Assembly: GCF_019924045.1 (NCBI RefSeq)
Contig: NZ_JAHXBN010000022.1
Location: forward strand, 62,001 to 126,000
Source of the DNA: Dyadobacter fermentans
Lineage (GTDB): Bacteria; Bacteroidota; Bacteroidia; Cytophagales; Spirosomataceae
Direction: 5' to 3'
Length of the DNA stretch: 64,000 bases
Shown here: piece after piece, positions 33,163 through 41,067 of the stretch
Position numbering within the stretch: position 1 is the first letter of the stretch
How the letters are laid out: each line of letters opens with the position of its first letter
Translations under genes and position numbers: made by a program
The notes under the pieces: generated by a model
What the model was told of the DNA's origin: nothing
The model's database searches: none
The model's input: the letters and a program-made list of their open reading frames with translations, nothing else

Positions 33163-33218
33163 GTATAACAAAAATTATACAAAAATATTTGCACTGTATA
33201 ACTTTTGTTATACATTTG
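33163..33218. promoter_or_regulatory. Divergent promoters with two GTATAAC operators
   Basis: O1 at 33163-33180 (GTATAAC-AAAA-ATTATAC, near-palindrome) and O2 at 33196-33213 (GTATAAC-TTTT-GTTATAC, perfect), 33 bases apart. Rightward promoter TTTG (33188-33191)-N19-TACATTTG (33211-33218) with O2 in its spacer. Leftward -7 box TATTTTTG (33187-33180), with O1 over its start site and O2 over its -33 region. Confidence 0.7.
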
Positions 33219-33243
33219 AGTCGTAAACAAAACACAAACACAA

Positions 33244-33597
33244 ATGAAAAAGCTACTGCTGTTATTACTGGTTTTCGCCGCCATGGCGTGCAAGGAAAAA
33301 GTAAAGGTTGTTCCCGTTCAAAGAACCCTGAACGGTACCGAGTGGAAGAAATACGAGGTTCGCCGCGGCGACCGGGACGTATTTAAGATTCTCACATTTA
33401 AGGCGCCTAACATCGTCAACATTTCGGTACGCGACGACCACGGCTACGTTTTTGCTGAGTTTCAGAAGGAATACACCTACATGTATGAACACCCGAATTT
33501 TACGGTGTTCGACTCGATGAACGACCCTCACTTCGGCAGGTTCATGGAAGACGATGTGATTGAAATGGACGGTGAGATATTCCTTAAATCGAAGTAG
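33244..33597 (+). CDS. Phage lipoprotein, hypothetical
   Basis: 117 residues. N-terminal signal MKKLLLLLLVFAAMAC with lipobox Cys16 followed by KEK. Mature domain is strand-rich (ISVRDDHGYVFAEF) with an acidic C-terminus. Expressed from the operator-bearing promoter at 33188-33218, so it may be made in the lysogen and act at the cell surface, for example in superinfection exclusion (inference). Confidence 0.6.
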   Translation: MKKLLLLLLVFAAMACKEKVKVVPVQRTLNGTEWKKYEVRRGDRDVFKILTFKAPNIVNISVRDDHGYVFAEFQKEYTYMYEHPNFTVFDSMNDPHFGRFMEDDVIEMDGEIFLKSK

Positions 33598-33600
33598 GCA

Positions 33601-34242
33601 ATGAACACTTACAGCAAATATTGCCCCAATGTATTCCTTGCGAAATGCGAGGAGAAGCATGAAAAAGGTTCGACAATTACGTTGGAAACAAAATATGGCC
33701 AAGAGCACGAGTGCATAGTTTTCAACCTGATTTACCAAAAGGACGGTTTCTACTACTATTCCATCGTCCGGGCTGACGGGTTCAATGTTCAGGAGTGGGC
33801 CAAACGAAAGGCAGAACGATTGAATAATGCAAGCGCCCGAGCCAGTGCAAAAAGTAACCAGTATTGGGAGGCATCGCACGAAGGGAAGGATTTCCTTGTC
33901 CTGGCCGAGCCAATCAAGATTGGGCACCATAGCGAAGGACGGCACCGCGCGCTAATCGAAAGGAATTACAACCGTATGGGTAAATCGGTTGAGTTTTCGA
34001 AAAAGGCGGATGATTACAGTAGCCGGGCGGATTATTGGGAAAAGAGAGCCCATACCATCAACCTATCGATGCCGGAAAGCCTTGAATACTTCGAGTTCAA
34101 ACTTGAACAAGCTGTTAGAAATCACCATGGGTTGAAGGACGGTAGCATTGAACGAAGCCACTCGTTTTCCCTGACCTACGCGAAAAAGGAGGTTAAGGAG
34201 TTGACCGAAAAAGTTGAATTGGCAAAAAGGCTGTGGGCCTGA
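33601..34242 (+). CDS. DUF3560 domain protein
   Basis: 213 residues. The C-terminal two thirds match DUF3560: IKIGHHSEGRHRALIERNYN, KSVEFSKKADDYSSRADYWEK and NLSMPESLEYFEFKLEQA. The domain is common in phages and plasmids, function unknown, with a long helical coiled middle. Stop of the lipoprotein is 3 bases upstream. Confidence 0.85.
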   Translation: MNTYSKYCPNVFLAKCEEKHEKGSTITLETKYGQEHECIVFNLIYQKDGFYYYSIVRADGFNVQEWAKRKAERLNNASARASAKSNQYWEASHEGKDFLVLAEPIKIGHHSEGRHRALIERNYNRMGKSVEFSKKADDYSSRADYWEKRAHTINLSMPESLEYFEFKLEQAVRNHHGLKDGSIERSHSFSLTYAKKEVKELTEKVELAKRLWA

Positions 34243-34253
34243 ATGAGCAATCT

Positions 34254-34601
34254 CTAAAACAGATGTACGGGAGATACCGGTTCGTCACTTGCCGCTTCGA
34301 GCCAAGTTACGTGGTACAAAGAGAAAATCACGATAACGGCTAGTACGGAAAGCACAAACGGATAGATTCTTTTAAACCGGTGAGCGTAGGTCGTGCCCTT
34401 GAAAGGGACTAAGGCAACGAGCAAAGTCAACACCAATGCCATAATCCCGATTGTAATTGGCGTCATCGGTATTTCCATAGCCTTTGAAAAAATGGCCTCT
34501 CTGCTGGGATTTTGATAGAAGTGAAAAAGTAAACCAAGGGGCTCTATGGCTAATACGATGGTTAAACAAATCGCAATTATCCAGATCGTTTTTCTTGACA
34601 T
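34254..34601 (-). CDS. Small membrane protein, hypothetical
   Basis: 115 residues with three transmembrane segments (IWIIAICLTIVLAIEPLGLL; TIGIMALVLTLLVALVPF; YPFVLSVLAVIVIFSLYHV). Leftward, opposite to the early operon. No family recognised; a superinfection-exclusion role is possible by analogy with other lone phage membrane genes. Confidence 0.5.
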   Translation of the reverse strand: MSRKTIWIIAICLTIVLAIEPLGLLFHFYQNPSREAIFSKAMEIPMTPITIGIMALVLTLLVALVPFKGTTYAHRFKRIYPFVLSVLAVIVIFSLYHVTWLEAASDEPVSPVHLF

Positions 34602-34622
34602 AGGAATATTTTATTACACAAA

Positions 34623-34865
34623 ATGGGTTCCAATTTAATGAGTATTGCGCAATTACCCGAAGGCCTGCGGCAGTTAGCCGAGCTCCGCAGGCAGCAAGCC
34701 GGACGAGACGAGTCCGACAACCTCGGCAGGGCCTTTTCCTGGGCGAACACGGACGAGGGCTATTGGTTCTGGAATGCAGTTTATCACGGTATGTTCGCAA
34801 CCGGATGCGTGATAACGAATATCCGGGAAAAAAGAAGAGGCCTCCGTTTGGAAGCCTCTATATAG
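34623..34865 (+). CDS. Small phage protein, hypothetical
   Basis: 80 residues (or 75 from the ATG at 34638, MSIAQLPEGL). IAQLPEGLRQLAELRRQQAG and FSWANTDEGYWFWNAVYHG recur as a pattern in Bacteroidota phage proteins of unknown role. The end of the gene holds a hairpin that acts on the other strand. Confidence 0.55.
   Translation: MGSNLMSIAQLPEGLRQLAELRRQQAGRDESDNLGRAFSWANTDEGYWFWNAVYHGMFATGCVITNIREKRRGLRLEASI
34829..34859 (-). terminator. Leftward terminator
   Basis: Minus strand AGAGGC-TTCC AAAC GGAGG-CCTCT with TTCTTTTTT after it; it closes the small leftward transcript described next. Confidence 0.55.
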
Positions 34866-34944
34866 AAAATAACATGAAGGACGAGGCTAGTGATTCAGTT
34901 GCGGCAGCTATCGAATTAATTGTATTCGTAGTGATTGTTTTCAT
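34858..34944 (-). CDS. 28-residue peptide with strong Shine-Dalgarno
   Basis: ATG at 34944; AAAGGAGG ends 7 bases before it, a near-perfect Shine-Dalgarno, rare in Bacteroidota and in this window. The peptide begins MKTITTNTINSIAAATESLA and has a hydrophobic end SSFMLFSI. A -7 box (TATCTTTG, 35147-35140) lies about 200 bases upstream and a terminator 1 base downstream. It may be a small toxin-like peptide or a leader; coding is uncertain because an opposite frame on plus is also open. Confidence 0.4.
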   Translation of the reverse strand: MKTITTNTINSIAAATESLASSFMLFSI

Positions 34945-35219
34945 AATCTTGCCTCCTTTCGATTTAATAGTGGTTAAATTTATTTTCTTCCAGCTGGTTG
35001 GTGTCGCCCATTTTTTTAGGCTTCTCCATTTGACTTGCGCCAACGTACGTAGTCCAGCTGCCACTGCAATCCAAAGGACGAATTTATCAGTCCCGCCTGG
35101 TGTCCCTCCTGTCACTGCGGACAGTCTCTTTGATGGCTCCAAAGATACAAAGAATTATAATTCTGAAAAAACAGAGATCATACCACACTATCTGACCCAT
35201 AATTTTCAATAACCTACGA
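34866..35219. other. Gap in the early operon with antisense transcript
   Basis: 354 bases without a supported rightward gene. It contains the leftward promoter, leader and 28-residue peptide. The open plus frame from 34874 is hydrophobic but looks like the complement of the minus-strand peptide. Confidence 0.45.
35140..35147 (-). promoter_or_regulatory. -7 box of the antisense transcript
   Basis: Minus strand TATCTTTG fits TAnnTTTG; the -33 box is unclear. Confidence 0.4.
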
Positions 35220-37661
35220 ATGGAATTATTAGACATCGCGATCGGCAAACATCGTAACGCCAAAACCTGGCGTAACATGCAAATGAGTTGGGAGGATCTT
35301 GCCGACAGGTGTTCCCGCACGCACCGCACCGCCGAGACGTACGCGGAGTATATGGCCTCGACAAAGTCGCGCCAGGACGAAATCAAGGATATCGGCGGGT
35401 TTGTCGGCGGTTACCTGACAGGTGGTCGCCGCAAGCGCGACACCGTGCTGCACCGTCAATTACTGACGCTGGACGCAGATTTCGCCACTAGCGTACTGTG
35501 GGAGGATTTTCAAATGATCTTCGGCTGTACTGGCTTCATTTACTCAACGCATAAGCATACCGCGGATAAACAGCGCCTGCGCCTGGTGATCCCGCTGGAC
35601 AGACCATTGACGGCGGCAGAGCATGAGCCCTTAGCGCGCAAAGTGGCCGGGCTGATTGGAATAGAGCAGTTCGACCATACAACCTATGATATCAACCGGC
35701 TAATGTATTGGCCTTCCACCAGCAAGGACGGGCAGTTCATTTTCGAGTATCAGGACGGAGAGCCGCTGAACGCCGACGAGATACTTCGTTCATACAGGAA
35801 CTGGAAAGATGCGAGCGAGTGGCCGATGAGTGAGCGGGAGAACCGCGCAATTAAAACTGGTATCACCAAGCAGGGTGACCCGTTGGAAAAGGAAGGCATG
35901 GTCGGCGTTTTCTGCCGCACACACACGATCACCGAGGCGATCGAGAAATATCTGCCGCACGTTTACGAACCCTGCGACATCGAGGACCGGTGGTCCTACA
36001 AGGAGGGAAGTACGTCGGGCGGCTTGATCATATATGACGATAAATTCGCATATAGCCACCATGGTACGGATCCGGTATCAGGAAAGCTCTGCAACGCGTT
36101 CGACCTTGTGCGTATACACATGTTCGGTACTCGCGATGAACACTCGCAGCCGGACACGCCGATCAACCGCCTGCCGTCATATTTGGCGATGCTGGACTTT
36201 GCAGAGAAGGACAAGGAGGTACGCCACACTCGCGACGTTGAGAAGCTGGCCGACGCCGGTATCGACTTCGAGGATGTGAACTGGATGGCAGAGCTCGACG
36301 CGAACCGTAAGGGCGAATATGATACCAGCGTGAAGAACATCCGCCTGATCCTGGAAAACGACGATGCATTGAAAGGCAGGTTCGGGCTCAATCTGTTCTC
36401 GCACCGTCTGGAAGTGCTTGGCGCGCTGCCGTGGAACGAGGACATGCGCCCGAGGCCGTGGAGTGATGAAGATTGGTCGGGACTGCGCTGCTACCTGGGT
36501 GAGGAGCCCTACAACCTGCAACGCACGCCGAAGCTGGAAGACGTGATGGACGGTATAGTGAAGCGTAAGAACTCGTTTCATCCTGTCCGCGACTATCTGC
36601 GAAGCCAATATTGGGACGGCGTGGAGCGCGTCGAGCGGCTTTTCATTGACTACCTGGGTGCAGAAGACAATCCGTACGTGCGTGCAGTTACCCGCAAGGC
36701 GCTAATCGCCTGCGTTGCCCGGATCGAAGAGCCCGGGGTAAAGTTCGACCAGGTCGTTACCCTTGTCGGCAAGCAGGGTACCGGTAAAAGCACGATCCTG
36801 AAAAAGCTGGGCGGCGACTGGTTCTCCGACAATTTCAGCTTCCACATGCTGTCGGGAGGCAACGGCAAACAGGCCCAGGAGCAGATACAGGGCGTCTGGA
36901 TCATCGAGATAGGGGAAATGGCCGGTATGCGTAAAGTGGAGGTCGAGGCGGCCAAAAGCTTTCTTTCCGCGCAGCAGGACGAATACCGCCCCTCATACGG
37001 CCGCGAGAAAGTGGTCCGCAAGCGGCAAATGGTGCCCTTTGGAACCTCCAACGACCCGGGTTTTCTGAAATCTGCCGGCGGTAACCGCCGCTTTTGGCCC
37101 GTCGACGTGTGGGTTACGCCACCAGTAAAGGATATTTGGGAGGATCTTACCGCGAAGGAAATCGGCCAAATTTGGGCGGAAGCCATGGAGTACTACCAGG
37201 AAGGGGAAGTTCTTCACTTATCCAAGGAACTGGAAGAAATGGCGTATGCAGAGCAGGCCCGCCACGAGGAAACCGACGAGCGAGCGGGTATCATTCAGCG
37301 GTACCTTGATATGCTGCTGCCAACGAACTGGGAGTCGATGGGGCTGTTCGAGCGCCGCGGCTTTTTTGAGAACGGCGGCCGTCCACATGACCTACAACCC
37401 GAGGGCACGCGGCAGCGTGAGCGGGTGTGCGCAGCTGAGATTTGGTGCGAGGCTTTCGGCAAAAATCAGGGGGATATGACCTCGCAGAATACCAAGTTTA
37501 TCCACGATTACATGAGAAATACAAAGGACTGGCTTGGCTCACCGGGAAGGTCCACGTTCAAGAGTTATGGTAAACAAGTCGAGTACATTTACTATCCCCA
37601 AAAAGGTGACTTTCATGCGGACAGCAATGGAAAGTTTGCGGACAGCAAGAAACTCGGATGA
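35220..37661 (+). CDS. VirE/D5-type primase-helicase
   Basis: 813 residues. N-terminal part has a primase-like (archaeo-eukaryotic type) domain with LLTLDADFATSVLWEDFQMI, FIYSTHKHTADKQRLRLVIPL and FDHTTYDINRLMYWPST. The C-terminal virulence-associated E (SF3-like) helicase has Walker A VGKQGTGKST, Walker B-like WIIEIGEMAGM and the sensor KRQMVPFGTSNDPGFL with GNRRFWPVDV. This protein would open and prime the phage origin. The iteron repeats begin inside its last codons and continue after it, the expected place of the origin. Confidence 0.9.
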   Translation: MELLDIAIGKHRNAKTWRNMQMSWEDLADRCSRTHRTAETYAEYMASTKSRQDEIKDIGGFVGGYLTGGRRKRDTVLHRQLLTLDADFATSVLWEDFQMIFGCTGFIYSTHKHTADKQRLRLVIPLDRPLTAAEHEPLARKVAGLIGIEQFDHTTYDINRLMYWPSTSKDGQFIFEYQDGEPLNADEILRSYRNWKDASEWPMSERENRAIKTGITKQGDPLEKEGMVGVFCRTHTITEAIEKYLPHVYEPCDIEDRWSYKEGSTSGGLIIYDDKFAYSHHGTDPVSGKLCNAFDLVRIHMFGTRDEHSQPDTPINRLPSYLAMLDFAEKDKEVRHTRDVEKLADAGIDFEDVNWMAELDANRKGEYDTSVKNIRLILENDDALKGRFGLNLFSHRLEVLGALPWNEDMRPRPWSDEDWSGLRCYLGEEPYNLQRTPKLEDVMDGIVKRKNSFHPVRDYLRSQYWDGVERVERLFIDYLGAEDNPYVRAVTRKALIACVARIEEPGVKFDQVVTLVGKQGTGKSTILKKLGGDWFSDNFSFHMLSGGNGKQAQEQIQGVWIIEIGEMAGMRKVEVEAAKSFLSAQQDEYRPSYGREKVVRKRQMVPFGTSNDPGFLKSAGGNRRFWPVDVWVTPPVKDIWEDLTAKEIGQIWAEAMEYYQEGEVLHLSKELEEMAYAEQARHEETDERAGIIQRYLDMLLPTNWESMGLFERRGFFENGGRPHDLQPEGTRQRERVCAAEIWCEAFGKNQGDMTSQNTKFIHDYMRNTKDWLGSPGRSTFKSYGKQVEYIYYPQKGDFHADSNGKFADSKKLG

Positions 37662-37881
37662 AGGCGAAATCGGACAGCAACGGACAGCAAAATGGACAGC
37701 AAAAATTACTTGCTGTCCGGGTTAAGTGTAATATTTTCAATCAGTTATTTTAACTAGGACAGCAAGGACAGCAATAATCAATAGAATTGAAAAAATAATA
37801 ATTAGGCAGTGTAATAGGTAATATATACTCCCTAATCAACATAATTAATCTACATAGGCTTTTTGCTGTCCTTGTTGTCCT
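37619..37881. repeat. GGACAGCAA iterons, candidate replication origin
   Basis: The 9-base word GGACAGCAA occurs on plus at 37619, 37640, 37672, 37682, 37694, 37757 and 37766 and on minus (TTGCTGTCC) at 37710 and 37863; one degenerate copy TTGTTGTCC is at 37873. Copies at 37694 and 37710 form a hairpin. A very AT-rich stretch (37720-37860) lies between copies and holds AGGTAATATATAC, part of the late palindrome. Placed directly behind the primase-helicase gene. Confidence 0.7.
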
Positions 37882-37896
37882 GCATCAAATCTTCCA

Positions 37897-38169
37897 ATGA
37901 ACGAAAAACTATTAGAGCGAAAGCTCCGCGAGGCAGTCAAGCATGCCGGCGGATTGGCTTTGAAGTGGGTAAGCCCGGGTGTAACTGGGGTGCCTGACAG
38001 GATCATCATCTTGCCCGGTGGAAAGGTGAAACTGGTTGAAGTAAAATCGACCGGAAAGAAGCAGAGCGATAGGCAGGTGATCATGGCCGGAATGCTTGAT
38101 AAACTTGGATTGCCGGTAGCGGTGATCGACAGTCAGGAAACATTAAACGAGTTTTTGAAAGAGATATGA
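37897..38169 (+). CDS. VRR-NUC domain nuclease
   Basis: 90 residues, the whole small VRR-NUC fold (PD-(D/E)xK type, replication-associated): LKWVSPGVTGVPDRIIILPGG, KLVEVKSTGKKQS with E-x-K, and RQVIMAGMLDKLGLPVAVI. Phage versions act on branched DNA. Overlaps the next gene by 4 bases. Confidence 0.9.
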   Translation: MNEKLLERKLREAVKHAGGLALKWVSPGVTGVPDRIIILPGGKVKLVEVKSTGKKQSDRQVIMAGMLDKLGLPVAVIDSQETLNEFLKEI

Positions 38170-38642
38170 AAACCGATAAAAAGATACTCGACGCATGTTG
38201 TGGAAGCCGCATGTTTTGGTTCGATAAGACAAATCCCGATGTCCTTTTCGCGGATATTAGAAATGAATCCCATATTCTATGCGACGGGCGGGATTTGAAC
38301 ATAGTGCCCGATGTCAGGATAGACTTTCGAAATATGCCATTTGAGGACAACACCTTCAAAATGGTAGTGTTTGATCCGCCTCATTTGGAGAAACTTGGTA
38401 GCTCCAGCTGGCTGGCCAAGAAATACGGGAAGTTGAATGGTTCTTGGGAAGAGGATATTAAAGCGGGTTTCGATGAATGCATGCGTGTACTTGACTTTAA
38501 CGGCACATTGATCTTCAAGTGGAACGAGACCCAAATCAAAGTTTCAAAACTACTGACAGTAATAGGGCATCGCCCTTTATTCGGGCACGTAACGGGGCGG
38601 CACCTTAGTACGCATTGGATGGCATTTTTAAAATCACAGTGA
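38166..38642 (+). CDS. Class I SAM-dependent methyltransferase, phage
   Basis: 158 residues. LDACCGSRMFWFDK is motif I, FKMVVFDPPHLEK carries the DPP(H/Y) motif IV of N6-adenine or similar methyltransferases, followed by ALVLDFNGTLIFKWNE-type strands. Common in phages as a short free-standing enzyme; the target (DNA adenine or another) is not known. TGATG overlap with the next gene. Confidence 0.8.
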   Translation: MKTDKKILDACCGSRMFWFDKTNPDVLFADIRNESHILCDGRDLNIVPDVRIDFRNMPFEDNTFKMVVFDPPHLEKLGSSSWLAKKYGKLNGSWEEDIKAGFDECMRVLDFNGTLIFKWNETQIKVSKLLTVIGHRPLFGHVTGRHLSTHWMAFLKSQ

Positions 38643-38830
38643 TGGATTCAACTATTGAAGCCGGGCAGACCTGGCGCATGAGAAATGGGAAACCCAAGTT
38701 CATCGATGAATTGATGCGAGATAACAGGCCGACGCCAGTGCGGTCAGGTGAGGAATATTGGCAAACCAATGGCCGGTACTGGTCGAACGAACAGCAGCAT
38801 TCGAAGGATTTAATCGAACAAGTGAAATGA
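38642..38830 (+). CDS. Small phage protein, hypothetical
   Basis: 62 residues from the ATG at 38642 (MDSTIEAGQTWRMRNGKP). Overlaps the methyltransferase stop and the helicase start. No family recognised. Confidence 0.5.
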   Translation: MDSTIEAGQTWRMRNGKPKFIDELMRDNRPTPVRSGEEYWQTNGRYWSNEQQHSKDLIEQVK

Positions 38831-40239
38831 AATACACTCCGCGGCCGTACCAGGCCTTCGCAACAAAGCAGATACTTGACAATGAAGTGATCATCCAGAC
38901 CCGTGGTGCTGGGCTTTTCCTGGATATGGGTTTGGGAAAAACGATCTCGACGCTGACCGCCATCAACGAGCTGATCTTCGACCGGCTTGAAATCAAGAAG
39001 GTGCTGATCATAGCCCCGAAACGAGTGGCGGAGCATACCTGGACCGAGGAAATACGGAACTGGGACCATGTGAAGCATCTGATAACCTCGGTTTGCATCG
39101 GATCCGAAAAGCAGCGCATCGCCGCATTGAAGAAAGATGCCGACGTTTACACGATCAACCGCGAGAACGTGCCATGGCTGGTAGCACAGTTGGGCAGCAA
39201 ATGGCCTTTCGATATGGTGGTGATTGACGAGCTGAGCAGTTTCAAGAATCCAAGTTCGGCACGATTCAAGGCCTTGAAACTGGTCCGGCCACTGATAAAG
39301 CGCATTGTCGGACTTACCGGCACGCCGGCGCCGAACAACCTGCTTGACCTTTGGAGCCAGGTTTACCTGCTTGACCGCGGTGAACGGCTAGGAAAGACCA
39401 TCGGCAATTACCGGCAGAAGTATTTCAGTGAAGGGCGCCGGAATGGACACGTGGTTTATGAATACAACCTGCGGCAATCCAGCGACGAGCTATTGGGCCC
39501 AGATATCAACGAGGCTGAGATTTACGACAAGATCAGCGATATCTGTATCAGCATGAAGGCAGAGGACTGGTTAGACCTGCCGCCCCGCATCGATAATGAT
39601 TTGAAGATAGCGATGCCTCCGGAGCTCAAAGCGCAGTACAACGAGTTTGAAAAGAAGTCGGTGATGCAGCTGGACGACGAGGATATTTCAGCCGTAAACG
39701 CGGCGGCACTGACAAACAAGCTGCTGCAATTCAGTAACGGCGCAGTGTATCGTGAGGACAAAACCTACTACGAAACGCATGACCTGAAAATCGACGCATT
39801 GGAGGAATGCCTGGAAGCTGCCGCCGGTAATCCGGTCTTGGTGTTCTACAATTTCAAACACGACGTGGTTCGCATCAAAGAGAAGCTGAAAAAGTACAAA
39901 CCGCACGAGCTGGGTGGAGCCAAAGACATCGATCGATGGAATAAAGGTGAAATACCGTTCCTGCTTGCACATCCCGCGTCGGCTGGTCACGGCCTGAACA
40001 TGCAGAGAGGCGGAAACCGGATTGTTTGGTTCGGATTGCCATGGTCATTGGAATTGTATCAACAGGCTGTCGCCCGTCTGGATAGACAGGGACAAACCCA
40101 GTCTGTGATCAACACTCACATCATTTGCGCAGATACGATGGACGAAGACGTCGTGAAGGGCTTAAAGAACAAAGCATGGGGCCAAGAGCAGCTGATGCAG
40201 GCCATAAAAGCAAAGATTAACAAGTATAACAATCACTAA
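38827..40239 (+). CDS. SNF2-family DEAD-like helicase
   Basis: 470 residues from the ATG at 38827 (MKYTPRPYQ). Superfamily 2: Q-like YQAFATKQIL, Walker A FLDMGLGKTISTL, DExx box MVVIDELSSFKN, motif III GLTGTPAPNN, motif IV-V region FLLAHPASAGHGLNMQRGG and motif VI QQAVARLDRQGQT. Phage members help replication or recombination. ATGA overlap with the upstream gene; 4 bases to the exonuclease. Confidence 0.92.
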   Translation: MKYTPRPYQAFATKQILDNEVIIQTRGAGLFLDMGLGKTISTLTAINELIFDRLEIKKVLIIAPKRVAEHTWTEEIRNWDHVKHLITSVCIGSEKQRIAALKKDADVYTINRENVPWLVAQLGSKWPFDMVVIDELSSFKNPSSARFKALKLVRPLIKRIVGLTGTPAPNNLLDLWSQVYLLDRGERLGKTIGNYRQKYFSEGRRNGHVVYEYNLRQSSDELLGPDINEAEIYDKISDICISMKAEDWLDLPPRIDNDLKIAMPPELKAQYNEFEKKSVMQLDDEDISAVNAAALTNKLLQFSNGAVYREDKTYYETHDLKIDALEECLEAAAGNPVLVFYNFKHDVVRIKEKLKKYKPHELGGAKDIDRWNKGEIPFLLAHPASAGHGLNMQRGGNRIVWFGLPWSLELYQQAVARLDRQGQTQSVINTHIICADTMDEDVVKGLKNKAWGQEQLMQAIKAKINKYNNH

Positions 40240-40243
40240 CAAA

Positions 40244-40816
40244 ATGAGCAAAATCCTCTATTTTGACGTAGAAACGACGGGTTTGAACCCCGCAAAGGAC
40301 AGTATTCATCAAATGGCAGGCATCGTCGAGATCGACGGTATTGTCGTTGAAGAATTCGATATCCGAATGAAGCCGATAAACTATGCCGAGCTTCCTTTGG
40401 ATTATGTGACCCCGGTAGGAGGAATCACCAAGGCGATGATGGCCGATTACCTGCCGCAGTCGCAAGGTTTTGCCGCTTTTAAGGCTATCCTGAACAAGCA
40501 CGTGGACAAATACGACCGCAGTGATAAGTTTTTTATCGCTGGTTACAATTGTCAGGCATTCGACATGTTATTCCTCAGAACGCTGTTCGATCGCAACGGA
40601 GACACGTATTTCGGCACTTACTTCTGGTCGTCCTCAATTGACGCGATGATCCTTGCTGCCTACTACCTTCGCGACTACCGCCATAAAATGCCTAACTTTA
40701 AGCTCGAAACCGTAGCTGCGCATTATGGCCTGGCGGTAGATGGCCCGGGCTTCCATGACGCACTAAGCGACATCCGGATTACCAGAGGTATTATCCAGAT
40801 AGCAGATATGGTTTAA
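40244..40816 (+). CDS. DnaQ-like 3'-5' exonuclease (DEDDh)
   Basis: 190 residues. Exo I LYFDVETTGLNPAKD (D-x-E), Exo II FIAGYNCQAFDMLFLR and Exo III FHDALSDIRITRGI with H-x4-D. Length normal for a free-standing phage exonuclease used in proofreading or DNA turnover. Confidence 0.92.
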   Translation: MSKILYFDVETTGLNPAKDSIHQMAGIVEIDGIVVEEFDIRMKPINYAELPLDYVTPVGGITKAMMADYLPQSQGFAAFKAILNKHVDKYDRSDKFFIAGYNCQAFDMLFLRTLFDRNGDTYFGTYFWSSSIDAMILAAYYLRDYRHKMPNFKLETVAAHYGLAVDGPGFHDALSDIRITRGIIQIADMV

Positions 40817-40833
40817 CTATTTCAGAGAAAATT

Positions 40834-41067
40834 ATGCCAACCGCACACGAAAAAGTGCTTGAATCGATCGCAAACGACGATTCAGGCTATTTGTTGAATG
40901 ATTATGAAGATGCCGCCGTCCGTTTCGAAAAGCGGAACGGAGAGAATGTATGGTTTTTGAAGCTGCGAGGGAGAGAGGAATTTCAGGTGCAGTACAGCCA
41001 CCGCCTGGTATTCGAAGCGACTCAGGAGGCGGTGACTCTGACAAAGGCGGAGTATGATGCATTTTAA
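40834..41067 (+). CDS. Last gene of the early operon; possible antitoxin of the MuF protein
   Basis: 77 residues (MPTAHEKVLESIANDDSG...), acidic N-terminus and strand-rich body (NVWFLKLRGREEFQVQYSHR). No family recognised. It lies tail-to-tail with the MuF-RelA/SpoT gene and the last 4 bases overlap that gene's stop. Immunity genes of MuF toxins are usually close to the toxin C-terminus, so this is the first candidate, but only by position. Confidence 0.5.
   Translation: MPTAHEKVLESIANDDSGYLLNDYEDAAVRFEKRNGENVWFLKLRGREEFQVQYSHRLVFEATQEAVTLTKAEYDAF

Noticed and set aside
34763..35212. Rightward hydrophobic frame opposite to the 28-residue peptide
   Set aside because: Its hydrophobic part is the complement of Thr/Asn codons on minus and no promoter or homologous motif supports it, though it cannot be fully excluded.
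37619..37881. CRISPR array
   Set aside because: Repeats are 9 bases, irregularly spaced and in both orientations; iterons fit much better.
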